Assembly (NCBI GenBank): GCA_905250075.1
Contig: CAJNOP010000009.1
Location: 2,561,581-2,625,580 of the forward strand
DNA length: 64,000 nt
Direction: 5' to 3'
From: Rotaria sp. Silwood1
Taxonomy: Eukaryota > Rotifera > Eurotatoria > Philodinida > Philodinidae
Shown piece after piece: positions 12,160 through 24,400 of the stretch. The translations under genes and the position numbers were made by a program. The notes under the pieces are model-generated. The model saw only the letters and a program-made list of their open reading frames with translations. It was not told where the DNA came from and made no database searches. Within the stretch, counting starts at the first letter, position 1; each line of letters opens with the position of its first letter.

Positions 12160-13015
12160 ACCTGGTCTGCTAGCTCTGAGGTACAAGTCATAGAAAGTAG
12201 TGCCACTTTCAAGGTATTGTATTCTAGAGTTGACAGCTCTGCACATGCTTCTTTCGACTTGTCCTCATGGATTTTTAGAAAACTAAAATAAAAAGTTTTA
12301 TGAAATATTGCTATGTCTCATGATGTTGGAAATTAATATAAATGTTATATTTTGCATATATTTCTGTACAGAAAAATCATAAAAACTTGAATTTTTATTG
12401 AAATACAATAAAAAATGTTGAAGACGCTCTAATTTCTCACTCATCGAAATTCTTTTTTGTTCTGTATCTAAATTATAATCGCATTTGGCATACTTATAAT
12501 TCTTTTTGGCGATTATGAAAAATCAAGAGAATCCCATTGTTCGTATTACGCTATTGAGCAATGAATTTTTGTATAGTGAACTTGATTTAGATGGTAAAAT
12601 TATGTTTTCTGGAGCGTCTGCATCATCGTAAGAGTGAGAAATTAGAGTATCTTATATATCTTTCAATTTAGTTCATTCTAAATACATTATCATGAGTCAA
12701 GAAAATCTTTTACTTTAACTATTGTAAAAAAATTTCACGGCGCATCTTTACAGAAAAATTTCAAGTTTTTCTGATTTGTCTGTGTTGAGATATTTGCAAA
12801 ATATCTGATGTTGCAATCATTTTGCCTTACACAATAGAACTATTAACAGTGTTTTGTTCTTGGAACTTTTACGCGATCTTCAGTGAGTAGATACATGTCT
12901 AGAATAGTCTAAGTAGAGTCAATACTAGTATAAATCAATCAAGACATCAATACATGTATGCAGATATCTCTAAATAGAAAATTTTGATCCGATGAGGACA
13001 AATGCCTAGAAGAAG
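12160..13015. repeat. Degenerate inverted repeat (foldback element)
   Basis: The left arm, about 12180-12445, matches the reverse complement of about 12625-13010. Shared words include GTGAGAAATTAGAG (plus strand, near 12630) opposite CTCTAATTTCTCAC (near 12428). An ACTTGAA/TTCAAGT pair also occurs near 12390 and 12765, and ATGAGGACAA occurs near the outer ends. Both arms are eroded and no coding sequence lies between them. Confidence 0.55.
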
Positions 13016-14628
13016 TGGTAAATTGAGCGTAATTGTATAATGCAATACATATGATAATCTGCTTGTTTATCGTTTCATTATGTGTAAAAAATTATTCATA
13101 AAAAATCACTTCTGTATATTGAGTCATTTCTGTTTTGCGATGTATATAATACATGAAACTTAAGGCTAAAGTGTGTCTGCAAAGAAATGTCTCTGTCATA
13201 TTTTCTCCAGTGATTGATTAGATATTGATTGATGAAGAACATTCTTATCAGAAGAAAATGTTAGTTAAAACGTAAAATCTACATACAATCATAGGCCTAA
13301 GATTCAATAGAGTCCTAGTATTCATAATCAGCGAAATGCACTACATACAGTCATGCACATTGCAATGAAAATAAACGTTGGATCAGTTGGAGAAATTTTC
13401 TTATTAGCTACATATGTGAACATTTCTTGAAATTTACTTTTGAATATTAATTCGTATAGACGCAAAGTATATTGTACTTTTGTATAACAATGATTTTAAT
13501 TACGATCTCCTCTTGATTAAGAGTTCAAGTCTAAATCCAAAATGAAATAATATCCATTCACAAAGGAATATTATATTTAATGAGACGTATTATTTAAAAT
13601 TAAATGATGATAGATCCATCTGCATCGATGTCTTCTTGGTTCATCAGCATATTTTTTCTCAACAATTTCAGAATTTTACTGAATAAATCATGTTTTAAAG
13701 AGAAAAAGGTAAACTAAACACTAGTGATACTATCCGACATTTTTAAAACGAACTTTATCACCTGTAGAAAGGCCAGAAAAAGCTATTTCGATTAGCGATT
13801 GAGGATGTAGATTTTGGGATTCTCTACTCTTACATCTATATACACACGTCCGGCATGAACAGCTGGCACCATCGACTTAATCAAAGTACTGCAACACCCA
13901 ATCCAAACTTATATCTAATAATTAATGGATTAAAAGATAACGCTCTTAAATTAAAAAAAAACTATTTTTCGAAATCAACGAATTCTCGATTTATTGAAAT
14001 GATATGAACAAAGTTCTTTGTCATTCGATGAATATTTTAATCAGATTAGCAAATAAAGCAGAATAATTAATTAATTAGTCTTAATTCTTCGATGAAGCAG
14101 AACCAAAACATCTGCACTCATCATCAAGTTATCATATAAAAAATCCAGAATTATTTTTACATATTTCATTGATTAATAGTAAGAAAACTAAAGTGAATAT
14201 ACTGAAATTCGAGTACCCTACTACACCAGTATTTTACAAGGACCTTATGATACTGTATAAGTTTTTAGCACTTGGCTACAAGTTGCTTTCAAATGTTCAA
14301 CCTACGAACTTGTTAAACAATTTTTCATAGAATCGTATGAAAACTGAGCAGATACCCATGTACTGAGACAATCCTAAGTTGCGTATTCATTCAAGGTTCT
14401 GTGACATGCTGATGGCAAAGTACCCAAAAAGTACATAACTGACAACTGATTCATTACATGAGTACCTTGAAATCAGTACATTCACTAGGGAAAACAAAAG
14501 CTTTGATTTCATCTGAACAAAACAATACTCATTTTGCATCTAAATATTGTCAAATAGTAAGCACCGGTATTTTATTACTCACTCTTAATATGTATAATTA
14601 CAAAGAGAAAAAAAAAACTTATAGTTCA

Positions 14629-16258
14629 TTAAATATCATCGAAGAGTAAATATCGTTGAAGAAAATTTGCTAAATCTAATTTTGTTACAGCTCGATCAAT
14701 ACGTATTTTCATTGATGAATTAAATAAATGTGTTCGAATTTGTTTACGTAAAATATTTTTTAATGAACATGGTGTTATTGCTCGTTGATATATTTCTAAT
14801 TTTGTTTTTTGATCAAGTTCCGTACATTCAGCAATATAACTTGGATGAAATGAATAAGCTGCATCACAAAGTAATTCAATTAAATATAGATTTGATTGAA
14901 AACGACGTAAAAATCGTAGAACACTATCTAAAAATAAAGAAATTATTTTCATATATGACGATAAATAACAAAACCTCGTCCTCTTGAAAATGAAACTCGA
15001 GCTCCATAACCGATCAATAAACGAATTATACGCATATCCAAATGTCGATCACGAGCATGTTTGATATAAGCTACTAATGGTGTTCGATATGGAACATGTT
15101 GACGATGATGATGTAGATTATAGGAAACTGATTGATTAGGATCAGCATCGTTTTCTAAAAGACATTTTATAATAGAATATTGATTTTTTAAATTTGATAA
15201 TTGACAAGCAAGAATTAATGGTGTTATACACTCAACATCTTCATTTGTTTCTTCATTTGTATTTGAACCAAAAGCTAAAATCAATTCATTATATATGTAT
15301 TATATTTTATTATCAATTTACATACCAATTAATAATTTTACTGTATCAATATGATCTTTTCGAATAGCCATTTCCAAAGGTGAATTACTTAAATCAGGAT
15401 GTCTATTAACAAAAGCTCCATAAATTAATAATTGTTCAATAATATCACATCGTTTTGTTTCAATAGCTATAACAAGTGCATTTCTTTGTCGAAATTTTCT
15501 TGTTACATAATTAACATTAGCTCCATAACGACATAATAATATTACAGCACCAAGATTTCCTTCTCGACATGCTTTTATTAATGGTGTTATACCACTACGT
15601 GAAAGAGCATTTGGATTAGCACCATGTTTAAGAATTAATTCTAATGAAGGAAGATTTTCATATGGCAATAAATTTATTTCATAACCAAGAAAATATTGTT
15701 GATTAACATTAGCACCAGAACAAAGAAGTAAACGTGCACATTCAATATGATTATTTTCTAAACATAGACTTAATGGTTCTGTCATAACATCATAATAAGG
15801 AGCTATTATTGAACGTGTTTGAGACTCATTTACTGCTACATGAAAATTAATAAGAGAACCATGATCAATTAAGATATGCATGATATCAATAAAACCATAT
15901 TTTGCGGCTAAATGTAAAGGTGAATAACCAGCTTCATCTAAAATATTAACATCTGCACCATAATCTTCAATAAGAAGACGAACACATTCAAAATCATTCT
16001 CGAAAACAGCATAATGCAATGGTCTAAGACCACGACGAACAGCTCCATTAATATTTAATTGTTCACAACTGAAATATGATGATAGAAAATATGTTTAGAA
16101 AAAAAAACAAAGTACCTAAGAATGAATTTAATATCTTTAAGTGGTGAATGTTGTACAATAGCATCTCGAAGAAGTAATAAGAGTGAGTCTCCATCAATAG
16201 TATTATCAATGGACATGTTGTTTTCTTGCTTTAAAATGTCGTCGTTATTATGCGTCAT
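14629..16258 (-). CDS. Ankyrin repeat and SOCS-box (ASB-type) protein
   Basis: Probable substrate receptor of an elongin B/C-cullin 5 ubiquitin ligase. Four minus-strand exons (16258-16116, 16068-15326, 15274-14975, 14927-14629) join in phase to about 494 residues. The introns are 47-51 bp. Residues about 60-420 are ankyrin repeats, visible as RPLHYAV, SPLHLAAKYG, TPLIKACREG, TPLILACQL and repeated GA-VN or GADVN ends of the loops. The last 47 residues form a SOCS box, starting PCSLKNILRKQIR and ending with a hydrophobic FLQRYLLF, as in vertebrate ASB proteins. The start ATG at 16258 is preceded directly by the TGA stop of an in-frame upstream reading frame. The third donor (GTTTTG) is weak but the phase fits. 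The substrate cannot be told from the sequence. Confidence 0.85.
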
Positions 16259-16444
16259 TCAGTCGTTTTTCTGATTCTTATTATTTATGCATCCATATTG
16301 CAATCTTGCTCTTTGGCTCTGTATTTTTTTCTTCTTTTCTATCATTTCAGTATTATCTGCTGGTTCCTCGTCGAGATTCTCGTCTGTTGTATATCCAGAA
16401 AAAAGCCTACCATCAATAGTATATACAACAACAAATGCACCCAA
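16259..16444 (-). other. Upstream reading frame abutting the ASB start codon
   Basis: A 61-codon minus-strand frame, beginning at an ATG at 16444, ends with TGA at 16261-16259. It is immediately followed by the ATG of the ASB gene in the same frame. The product is polar and has no recognised domain. It may be a regulatory upstream frame in the leader of the ASB mRNA, or chance. Confidence 0.3.
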
Positions 16445-17419
16445 TAATAGATAATTTAGGTTTCAGCCTCGTGACAAATGACAAGAAAAAAAGAAATGCG
16501 TATATTCTGATACACATGTTAACCTTTAATCATCGTTTTTTTCTTGTCGTAATATTATTTTACAATTAAATTAAATATATTGTTAAGACTACTAAATAAT
16601 TAACCGAGTTCACATTCATTATATATATGTATATGTATCACTAAGAGACGGATAAAGTATCTAGACAAGTATTATCATCAGTCAAGTGAACGAATAAATG
16701 TGTATGTACATAAGGGATAAGTATTGTATGACCGACACATACATACATTGTAATGAGAAAAGAATTATGCCGGTCAGCACGACCTCCTTATGTAGATATA
16801 GACAATGTACACTACATTTGAACAAATAATAATATCGGTCATAACCGAGAAAGTAATGCCCCATAACCTTTCATTCTTTCAAAAAAAACTGAATAGAAAA
16901 GTTAAATTGACCTTATTTCTCTCTTCTATTGAGAAAAAGATGGCCATCAACTCATGTTCTCGGTCATCCATTCGATAATTCCTCTTTCTCGTTCTGTACT
17001 TCAATTTGATCATGAACACGTAAAGTAAGAAGAAGAACAAATCTATATACATAAGGTCAAATGTTCGATGAAAGTATTGTGTATGCAGATGTTCATAAGA
17101 AAGAAAATAAGTACATGTAACGGTCAAGAAGAAAAGGGTCACATTGACCTAACTCAATGTTGACCGCAGACATGTTCATACTTTGACCTAAAAAATATAA
17201 AAGACAGTGAATGAATTAGGGCAACAAGAGAGAAAAAAAGAGAGAGAAAATCTATTTAAAGAAAAAGAAAGGTCAGTTTCGTGTTTGAGTTCAACGCGAA
17301 CAGACATTCATTATTGTTATTCGACAAAAAACAATGACAACTAGCATTCAAGTTCGTTTCTTTTTTTTTTTTTAACATTCTGAAAAACTAAATCATATAT
17401 TCTATAATCATAATAGAAA
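16445..17419. other. Shared upstream region of the divergent ASB and bZIP genes
   Basis: No coding exon seen. The ASB gene leaves to the left and the bZIP gene to the right, so this is a bidirectional upstream region. It holds the nuclear-receptor half-site cluster listed separately. Confidence 0.5.
16729..17275. promoter_or_regulatory. Cluster of twelve nuclear-receptor half-sites
   Basis: The core GGTCA or its complement TGACC starts at 16729, 16772, 16837, 16908, 16962, 17054, 17122, 17137, 17145, 17161, 17184 and 17270. Those at 17137 and 17145 form an inverted repeat with three-base spacing, GGTCAcatTGACC, the arrangement bound by oestrogen-type receptors. About one core would be expected by chance in this length at even base composition, and fewer in AT-rich DNA. 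The cluster ends 145 bases before the start codon of the NFIL3-type bZIP gene. In mammals NFIL3/E4BP4 is controlled by REV-ERB/ROR receptors through AGGTCA-type sites. Control of this gene by a rotifer receptor is inferred. Confidence 0.55.
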
Positions 17420-18978
17420 ATGCAATCAAATGATTTTCTTCGTTCATCAACAACTCCATTCATAGAATCTCCTCATTTATTTACTAATAATTTACAATCT
17501 CAACTTAGTATGCTCTATGCACTTACACAACAACAAATATCATCATCATCATCATCATTATTATCTCCTTCTGATTCAAAAATAAAACGTGTGAAGTATG
17601 TTATTCATTATTGAATCCATAGTTCATTGCTTTTTTTTTGTCTATCAAGAAAATCAATGCCATTACCAAATGAACCCCCAACTCAAGTACCATTAATATC
17701 TGCAACAGATTCGTCATGTTTAAATTCAACAAATGATCGTGATATTGTAAAAGTTGTAACAACAGCTGGACCACAATGTGTTGATAAAGAATTTCTTAAT
17801 CAATTATTAACACGAAAAAATTTCATACCAGCACGAAAACGTCGTGATTTTATACCAAATGAAATGAAAGATGATCATTATTGGGAAAGAAGACGAAAAA
17901 ATAATTTAGCTGCAAAACGTTCACGAGAAAAAAGACGTTTAAATGATATTGTACTTGGTAAGAACATTTCAAATTTATTCTTCTTTTAATTTATTTTTAT
18001 TTCTATTTTTTTGCAGAAACTAAAGTTGTTGAATTAACAAATGAAAATGAAGCATTAAAAGCTAAACTTAATCTTATGCTATCACGTTTAAATATGAAAG
18101 AAACTGAAATGGAAAATTTATTTGAAGAAGAACAACGTCTTGGTCATATATGTCTTAAGCCAGCTACATCAGCATCAACAATTCTTGCTCAACATAATGA
18201 TGATGATGATGAACATTCATTACAATTAGCAACATCAAAAGATTCATCATCATCTGAAACACATGATGATGATGAATCACATACATGTATACAACATCCA
18301 ATACTTTATAATCAATTAATTGGCAATACAAATGATAGTGCAATTGATTTAAGTCGAACAGAAATTAAAACAGGTAATCTATTAACAACAATACCAAGTA
18401 AAAGTCCATCACCATTGACACCATCACCATCACCACCAAATGAATCTTTATTACAAATTCTTGCTAATCAAATGCTTAAGAGCAAACAACAATACCAAGA
18501 CACGTCAACATCATCACGTTTATTAACAATAGCATCACCAGTTGAAACAAAACCAACAATATCAACATTAAAAAGAAATTTTAATCAAACACAACAAGAT
18601 GATGAACAACAACATAAATGGAATGAAGCAGCAATGACATTACTTTCATTAAATAAACCACCAGCACGTATTGAACCACAAATTACATTTCAATCTGTTA
18701 TTAATGATATTTTACGTAAACCAAATCCTCCTAAAGCTACAATTGATTATCATAGTAATCATAATTCACAACAAATACAAGGTGAAAACTTTCATCAGCA
18801 TACTTCATTTAATCAATGGAAAACATTAATGAATTATTTTTCAATGCCACCGACGCAACAGCAACAACAACAATCAACAAATTTTAATACAAATATCGCT
18901 CATTCACAACAGCATGAACCTCGAGGTGATATGATGCCGCTAAAATTACGTATGAAAATGTTGAATGCAAAAAGTTAA
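17420..18978 (+). CDS. NFIL3/E4BP4 (vrille)-type bZIP transcription factor
   Basis: Nuclear DNA-binding factor of the PAR-related bZIP group. Three exons (17420-17595, 17650-17957, 18017-18978) give about 481 residues. Residues near 120-160 contain [19 protein letters not shown] and [13 protein letters not shown], the basic region typical of NFIL3 and Drosophila Vrille, followed by [20 protein letters not shown], the leucine zipper. The exon 2-3 junction falls at the start of the zipper. The N-terminus has a Ser run (homopolymer ATC/TCA codons). The C-terminal two thirds is low-complexity, rich in Gln, Ser, Thr and Pro, with short acidic runs, as expected for a regulatory region. NFIL3 and Vrille are transcriptional repressors linked to the circadian clock. 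That this one has the same role is inferred from the basic region only. Confidence 0.9.
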
Positions 18979-20035
18979 CAAGAAAAACAAACACGAACGG
19001 TTAGGACAAAACTTGTAACAGTGAAACGAACAGTGTTCGTCTATATATAAATTTAAAATAACAAATTTCTTATATGAAAAAATGACAGATAGATGGTGGC
19101 GAGGTGTGAGCAGCGACAAACTCCAAATTAGGAGATAGTTGTATAAAGAGAAGGCGTATTAGACAGTGTGCGATTATAAGAACGCAGGCGAGATTCTTCA
19201 TTACAGTTCAATGCTCATCACGACGACCTCCACAAATTATATTACTTAGCTATTCAACATTAATAGAGCCAAGAAATTGTATATTATATCAAGAAAAAAA
19301 AAGTGTTTAAATTGTTCATATTGCATGTTTTTGTTGTGTATTGTTGTCTTTTTTTATTATTATTCTTATCTTATAATACATCGAATATTTTACTCCGAAT
19401 GTTATTAAACATTTTGTTTTATATGTCAACTTTCATTTTGTTTGTTTTAACAATAAATAATTAAACAATATTGAAAAATATTTGTTTTCAAGTTAATTTT
19501 GTATATAAACTATTGTCAAAAAAAGTTATTTTTGAGCAAAAGAAATTGTCGTAAAATTTATTATGATTATCAATTAGAATTATTATATGACAAAAGTAAA
19601 AGTACATATTTTAACCTTTACAAATTGTCATTAACATTGAACTGAACCATGAAGGTCATCTACGTATTTATATGAAAGGGACAAGGAATATTGCTTTTTT
19701 TTCGATTCATATTGAATGCACTTAAATTGTCATTTGAATGACAAGGCATTGCATAAAATTTTTCTTCTCTTATCTCCGTACAGAGAGGTGATCGATGTTA
19801 ATAACTCATACGAAATGACAGTCGATCGACGTTAGTAATTTCTCGGTTTTTCTTTTTAATGAATACGAGTAAAAGCAATCTTCAATATTCATCTGTTCAT
19901 TCAACCCTATCATTCATTCATTCATTTTGAACAAATATTCATTGCTCCTATTCGTTCAATATCGTTTAATACGAAAGACAAAAAAAAACATAGAAGAGGA
20001 TTATTTGTTGATAGGACATATTTCTACGGTCAACT
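18979..20035. other. Intergenic region between bZIP and cyclophilin genes
   Basis: The 3' untranslated part and downstream flank of the bZIP gene, then the leader of the cyclophilin gene. AATAAA-like signals occur near 19450. A small ATTCATTC tandem lies near 19908-19926. No coding exon or RNA gene seen. Confidence 0.5.
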
Positions 20036-21431
20036 ATGTTCTCGAATCCTGTTTATAATCTCCCACCACAATTCAATGAAAATTTATTATCACAAAATTT
20101 AGCCGGTCTTTCATTAAATAGTGCTCCAACTCAACAACAACAACAAATACCAATTGATATCGGCGGTTATATTCCACCATCATTCAATGATGCAGATATT
20201 AAATGGCCATCAACAGAAGATTTTGATATTTCATATAATCGTGGATCTACTGTTGTACGTCAATATAATAATTCAATGATTGATGATTATTATAAAAAAT
20301 TTCTTCGTCCAATAACGGATTACATTGCTATACCAACAAATGGTCAACCAACTTATGTTTATCAAAATTTAGGTGGACCACCGAATTCTACTTCTTTAGG
20401 ACTCACTCAACAACCTTATGTTGGTGGTACATATAAACAAAATAAGATCTTTTTTTTTAGATTTTTAAGAGATTTATAACTTTATTTTGTAGTTGAAGTA
20501 GCGAATGATCTACAAGCAACAGTACCTACTGCTACTAGTTCAAATTTGGCAGGAAATGAAACTGAAGATAAAAAACATAAGAAAAAACATAAAAAACGAT
20601 CATCAAAACATGCTAATAGTGATAGTAATAAAACTAGCGATAATGAAAAAGCAAATGACGAATCGTATGATATATATATATATATATTTTTTTTTTATCT
20701 TAATTTTCATTACAATCATCTAATTTTTATAGAAAGAAAAGAACAACAGATTTGGATGATTATCATAAAGTATCTTCTGTTCCAGTCACTAGTGGAAATC
20801 AACAAAAACAAGTCGTTGTACCAGCTGTTTTAAAAAACACGTAAGTAGAAAAATTATTAAATAGAACAAAAGATAAAATTTTCTCTATTTTTTGACTAGA
20901 GGTGCAGTTGGTCCACAAGTACCAATGAGATTTCCATCAAATCCACTTGTCTATTTTGATATTGATATTGATAATGAACGACGTGGCCGTCTTCTTATGG
21001 AACTCTTTCGTCATGTATTACCACGTACAGCACAAAATTTTCTTTCATTGGCATTAAATGAACATGGTTTTGGTTATCGTTTATCATATTTTCATCGAAT
21101 CATTCCAGGTTTTATGGCTCAAGCTGGTGATTTCGAAAAATCGAATGGTACAGGTGGTTATTCAATATATGGAGAAAAATTTGATGATGAAGGTTTTCCA
21201 TATTCACATGATCGTGCTGGTCTTTTATCAATGGCAAATAGTGGACCAAATACAAATGGAAGTCAATTTTTTGTTACATTTGCACCATGTCCACATTTAG
21301 ATAATAAACATGTAGTATTTGGACAAGTTATACAAGGTTTTCATTTACTTCAAGATCTTGATATGAGTGGATCAGAGAGTGGTGAAGTATTACGTGAAGT
21401 TAAGATTGCTGCTACTGGTCAACTTCAATAA
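20036..21431 (+). CDS. Cyclophilin-type peptidyl-prolyl cis-trans isomerase with disordered N-terminal extension
   Basis: Catalyses isomerisation of peptide bonds before proline. Four exons (20036-20426, 20493-20664, 20733-20840, 20900-21431) give about 400 residues. Residues 1-220 are low-complexity: Gln/Asn/Pro-rich at first, then a Lys/His-rich block with KKHKKKHKKRSSKH, which could direct nuclear localisation or RNA binding. Residues about 224-400 are the cyclophilin fold, with FHRIIPGFMAQAGDF (catalytic Arg), NGSQFFVTF and HLDNKHVVFGQV. The Trp that contacts cyclosporin in cyclophilin A is His here (PHLDNKH). The insertion EKFDDEGF resembles large cyclophilins such as PPID and NK-TR type. 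The domain is complete and looks active. Which cellular complex it serves is unknown. Confidence 0.88.
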
Positions 21432-24400
21432 TTCAAAACAAAATAATTATTTTAAAGAATTCAAAATAAAAATAAACAAACACATAATTTGATAATAAAA
21501 AATTTTTAACTAAACGTAAACAAACAAATATTATTTCTGTATAAATTTACAATTTTCGTAGTTAGGAATAATAAATAACGGATAATGTTTTATGATATTT
21601 ATGATTTAATAGATAATATATTGTGAATTGAGCACTGCATGTAGGGAAAAAAAGAAAACCTTGATATTTTAAATATGATAATAAACATTTCTAAACGAAA
21701 TTTTAATGAAAAAAGATTTCAAGCAGGATCAATATCTAAACTTATTTATATCTACGGATGTTTCGATCTTAAAGAGGATGAATGCCACAAGTAGAGTCTT
21801 GTAAAAGGAAGTTTCTCATGTCTCAAAGCCCTCTATAAACAGTGATTTGTCCCGTTAAACAAAAGAAATACAAAGTTTTGAGATGTACCCATTCCTAGAA
21901 CGTGATGTAAATGCTGACATTTTTTCTTCATTAGGAATATAGTTCCCGTGGATTGTTTATATCTACTATGATCAGCTTTTTTGCTCTATTCGGAGTTGTA
22001 GTCGATGTTCATGAAAAACAAAACAAAGGCTTCGAAGTCGGTCTAAAATCCACATTTTCTTTGTTTCTTTCGACTAATTCGAACTGATTTCGAGATCAAT
22101 ATTTTACATAGGACTAAATCTAAGAATGGTTTTGGAAAAAGAGTTCAAACTAATCATAAATAGCACGAAGAATGACTAGGAGTCTGGCAGTTCTTAATAC
22201 GGGACAGATATTTTTGTAATCATGAATAAGCCAATGTCTTAAATCTCTAATCGTGGTTTAGAATATTTCCAGTATAGAGAATTGCTGAGCTCCTAGCCTT
22301 GATTCATGCCAAATGTGATCAGTTTTGAATGTTTCTTCCAAATATATTCTTAGGTTTTGTCTAATGTGAAATACAAATCTCAAAACCAGTCGAAATCAGT
22401 CGAAAAAGGAAAACTTAAAAATTTCGATTCTCCACCAATTCAGAAACCTTTGCTTTTTATTTTATGAATTTCGACTATACCATTAAATAAAGATCATTGA
22501 GATTATGTTCTAGGAATTGATGCATTTCCAATAAAGTTCTTGTTTTGTTAAAAAAGAATACGACTTTTCTACATTAACAGGAGAAAAAGAAAAAGGTATT
22601 TATATAGATATTTATCAGACAATTGGCTATTTTTCGATATATACTATTAAAAACATAATATTGATCGACAAACACGTCTAAATATCCATTAAATTGTTAA
22701 TTTGATATTCACCAAACGAAACATCCGAACATTCAAGGAAATGTAACCACTTTTTTGGTCAAAGTGTGAGAGAAAAAAAAATATAACTGCCATTCAAATA
22801 CATCTTCGTGCACAATCAACCACTGTTTATTATGAACACTACACTAATTAAATCAAATGATGTGTCTACCCTTAAGTAAGCATACAACAACTCTTGTAAA
22901 AAAATGATAATGAATAGCTTTCAAGACATTTTACAATATCTTTGTTTTGTGCTTTATTTCTCTATTATTTATTGAAATCAGTGCTTCTTACAACGTGAAG
23001 GTCGGAGGAAATGATGTCTCTCTGAAGACAAAATCAATTGTCTACGACTTTGTGGTTATTGTACCATATACTATATGTTGATATCTCCAGAAATAGGTAT
23101 TCGCTTCTCTAAAGTCTTGAATCAATTCTTCGAAACAGAAAATATGGATAAAACATTGATTTAAATGCGAAACTATTTGTTAGAAATAAGAAATTCAAAG
23201 TTTACAACACATTCTGATATGGAAATTTCAATAAATCGGGACATCGGTTTTTTGACACAGTAAATAATCTCTATAGAGCGTGTGCATATCAATATTTGTC
23301 CTCTCAAAATTAATTTTTTCCCCTAGGAAATATTAGTTTCTACTACTCAAAATGAATGCCTGATACAAAAAATGTCTGGAGAAGAATTTTTGATTCAAAA
23401 AAAAGTCTTGCAAAGGACCTTCTCGTTCTTCTAAAATTTTGTCAAAAACTTCTACCTGAAAAACTAACAAACTATTCACCAATTAATTCAGTTTTGTGGT
23501 ACTGATTCCGAATATGTTATTTGTTTTTTAAGACTATATTTTTCTAACCAGTGAAGACTCGCTTCTACCATAATAAACGATCAATGGAACTTTGGGAAAT
23601 CAATATTTGAGTTCAGAAACGTTTATGTTAATCGTGGTGACATCTCGCATATTGAAGAATATCCTGGAAGTATTTCATATTAGAGTATGAAATAGACGTT
23701 CACTTTATAACATTTAAACTGCATCAAATAGCCCCTCTGTTCGAAGTGCATATAGTAGTATTTGAATCTTGCGACAGTACATTTTCGATTTTTCATGCAA
23801 TTTCCCCTGTGGTCTAACCATAAGCGTAGAGAGGATAGATATGTATTTAAGACGTCAATCAGTACAATAATTTTTGTTACTTTTCTCACATGGACAAGAA
23901 TAATCGTTTCATGAACGTTTGAATACATTTTTTAGTCATGGACCATCAAATTGAACTGATTAATTCTTTTTTTCTTTTTAAATAGTTAAACTTTTTCATG
24001 TAAGCAATTCAGCCAGTCAAACAATTCAAATGTTGACTGCCATTTATTTGAGATCAAACTTCAATGAAAAGAAACACTGAAAGATAATCTGCTTTTCTCT
24101 ATACATATTGTCTTTCAAGAACAAATAAATTAAGAGCATATTTCTAAAAACTTTAGAAATCAACTAAGTATGTAATCAATCAATTCTTCAAGATGTTGTT
24201 TTGTCTTGATAGATCATAATCGAAATCTTGAAGATGAACAATGTTATCTAATTGAGTTATCATCTTACTCAAAAAACTTAATAAGCATTAACGAGCATGA
24301 AAAAAAAAACGATAGTTTTTATTCATTTGATTATTATTGTGGAAGAAAAATAAATCGTTTTTATTGAAACATAATTCAATCAAATATTTAATTACCTATC

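Larger units (their letters stand above)
9564..14628. other. Long intergenic region with gene remnants and a foldback repeat
   Basis: About 5 kb between the transporter and the ASB gene. It contains exon-like pieces on the minus strand at 9776-9938 and 11259-11488, a GC-rich short palindrome near 10128-10142, and a degenerate inverted repeat at about 12160-13015. A short minus-strand stretch near 13610-13670 reads like a fragment of an EF-hand loop but is too short to call. Confidence 0.45.

Noticed and set aside
16682-17142. Minus-strand open frames across the half-site cluster
   Set aside because: Hydrophobic, low-complexity chance frames. The stretch is better explained as regulatory sequence.
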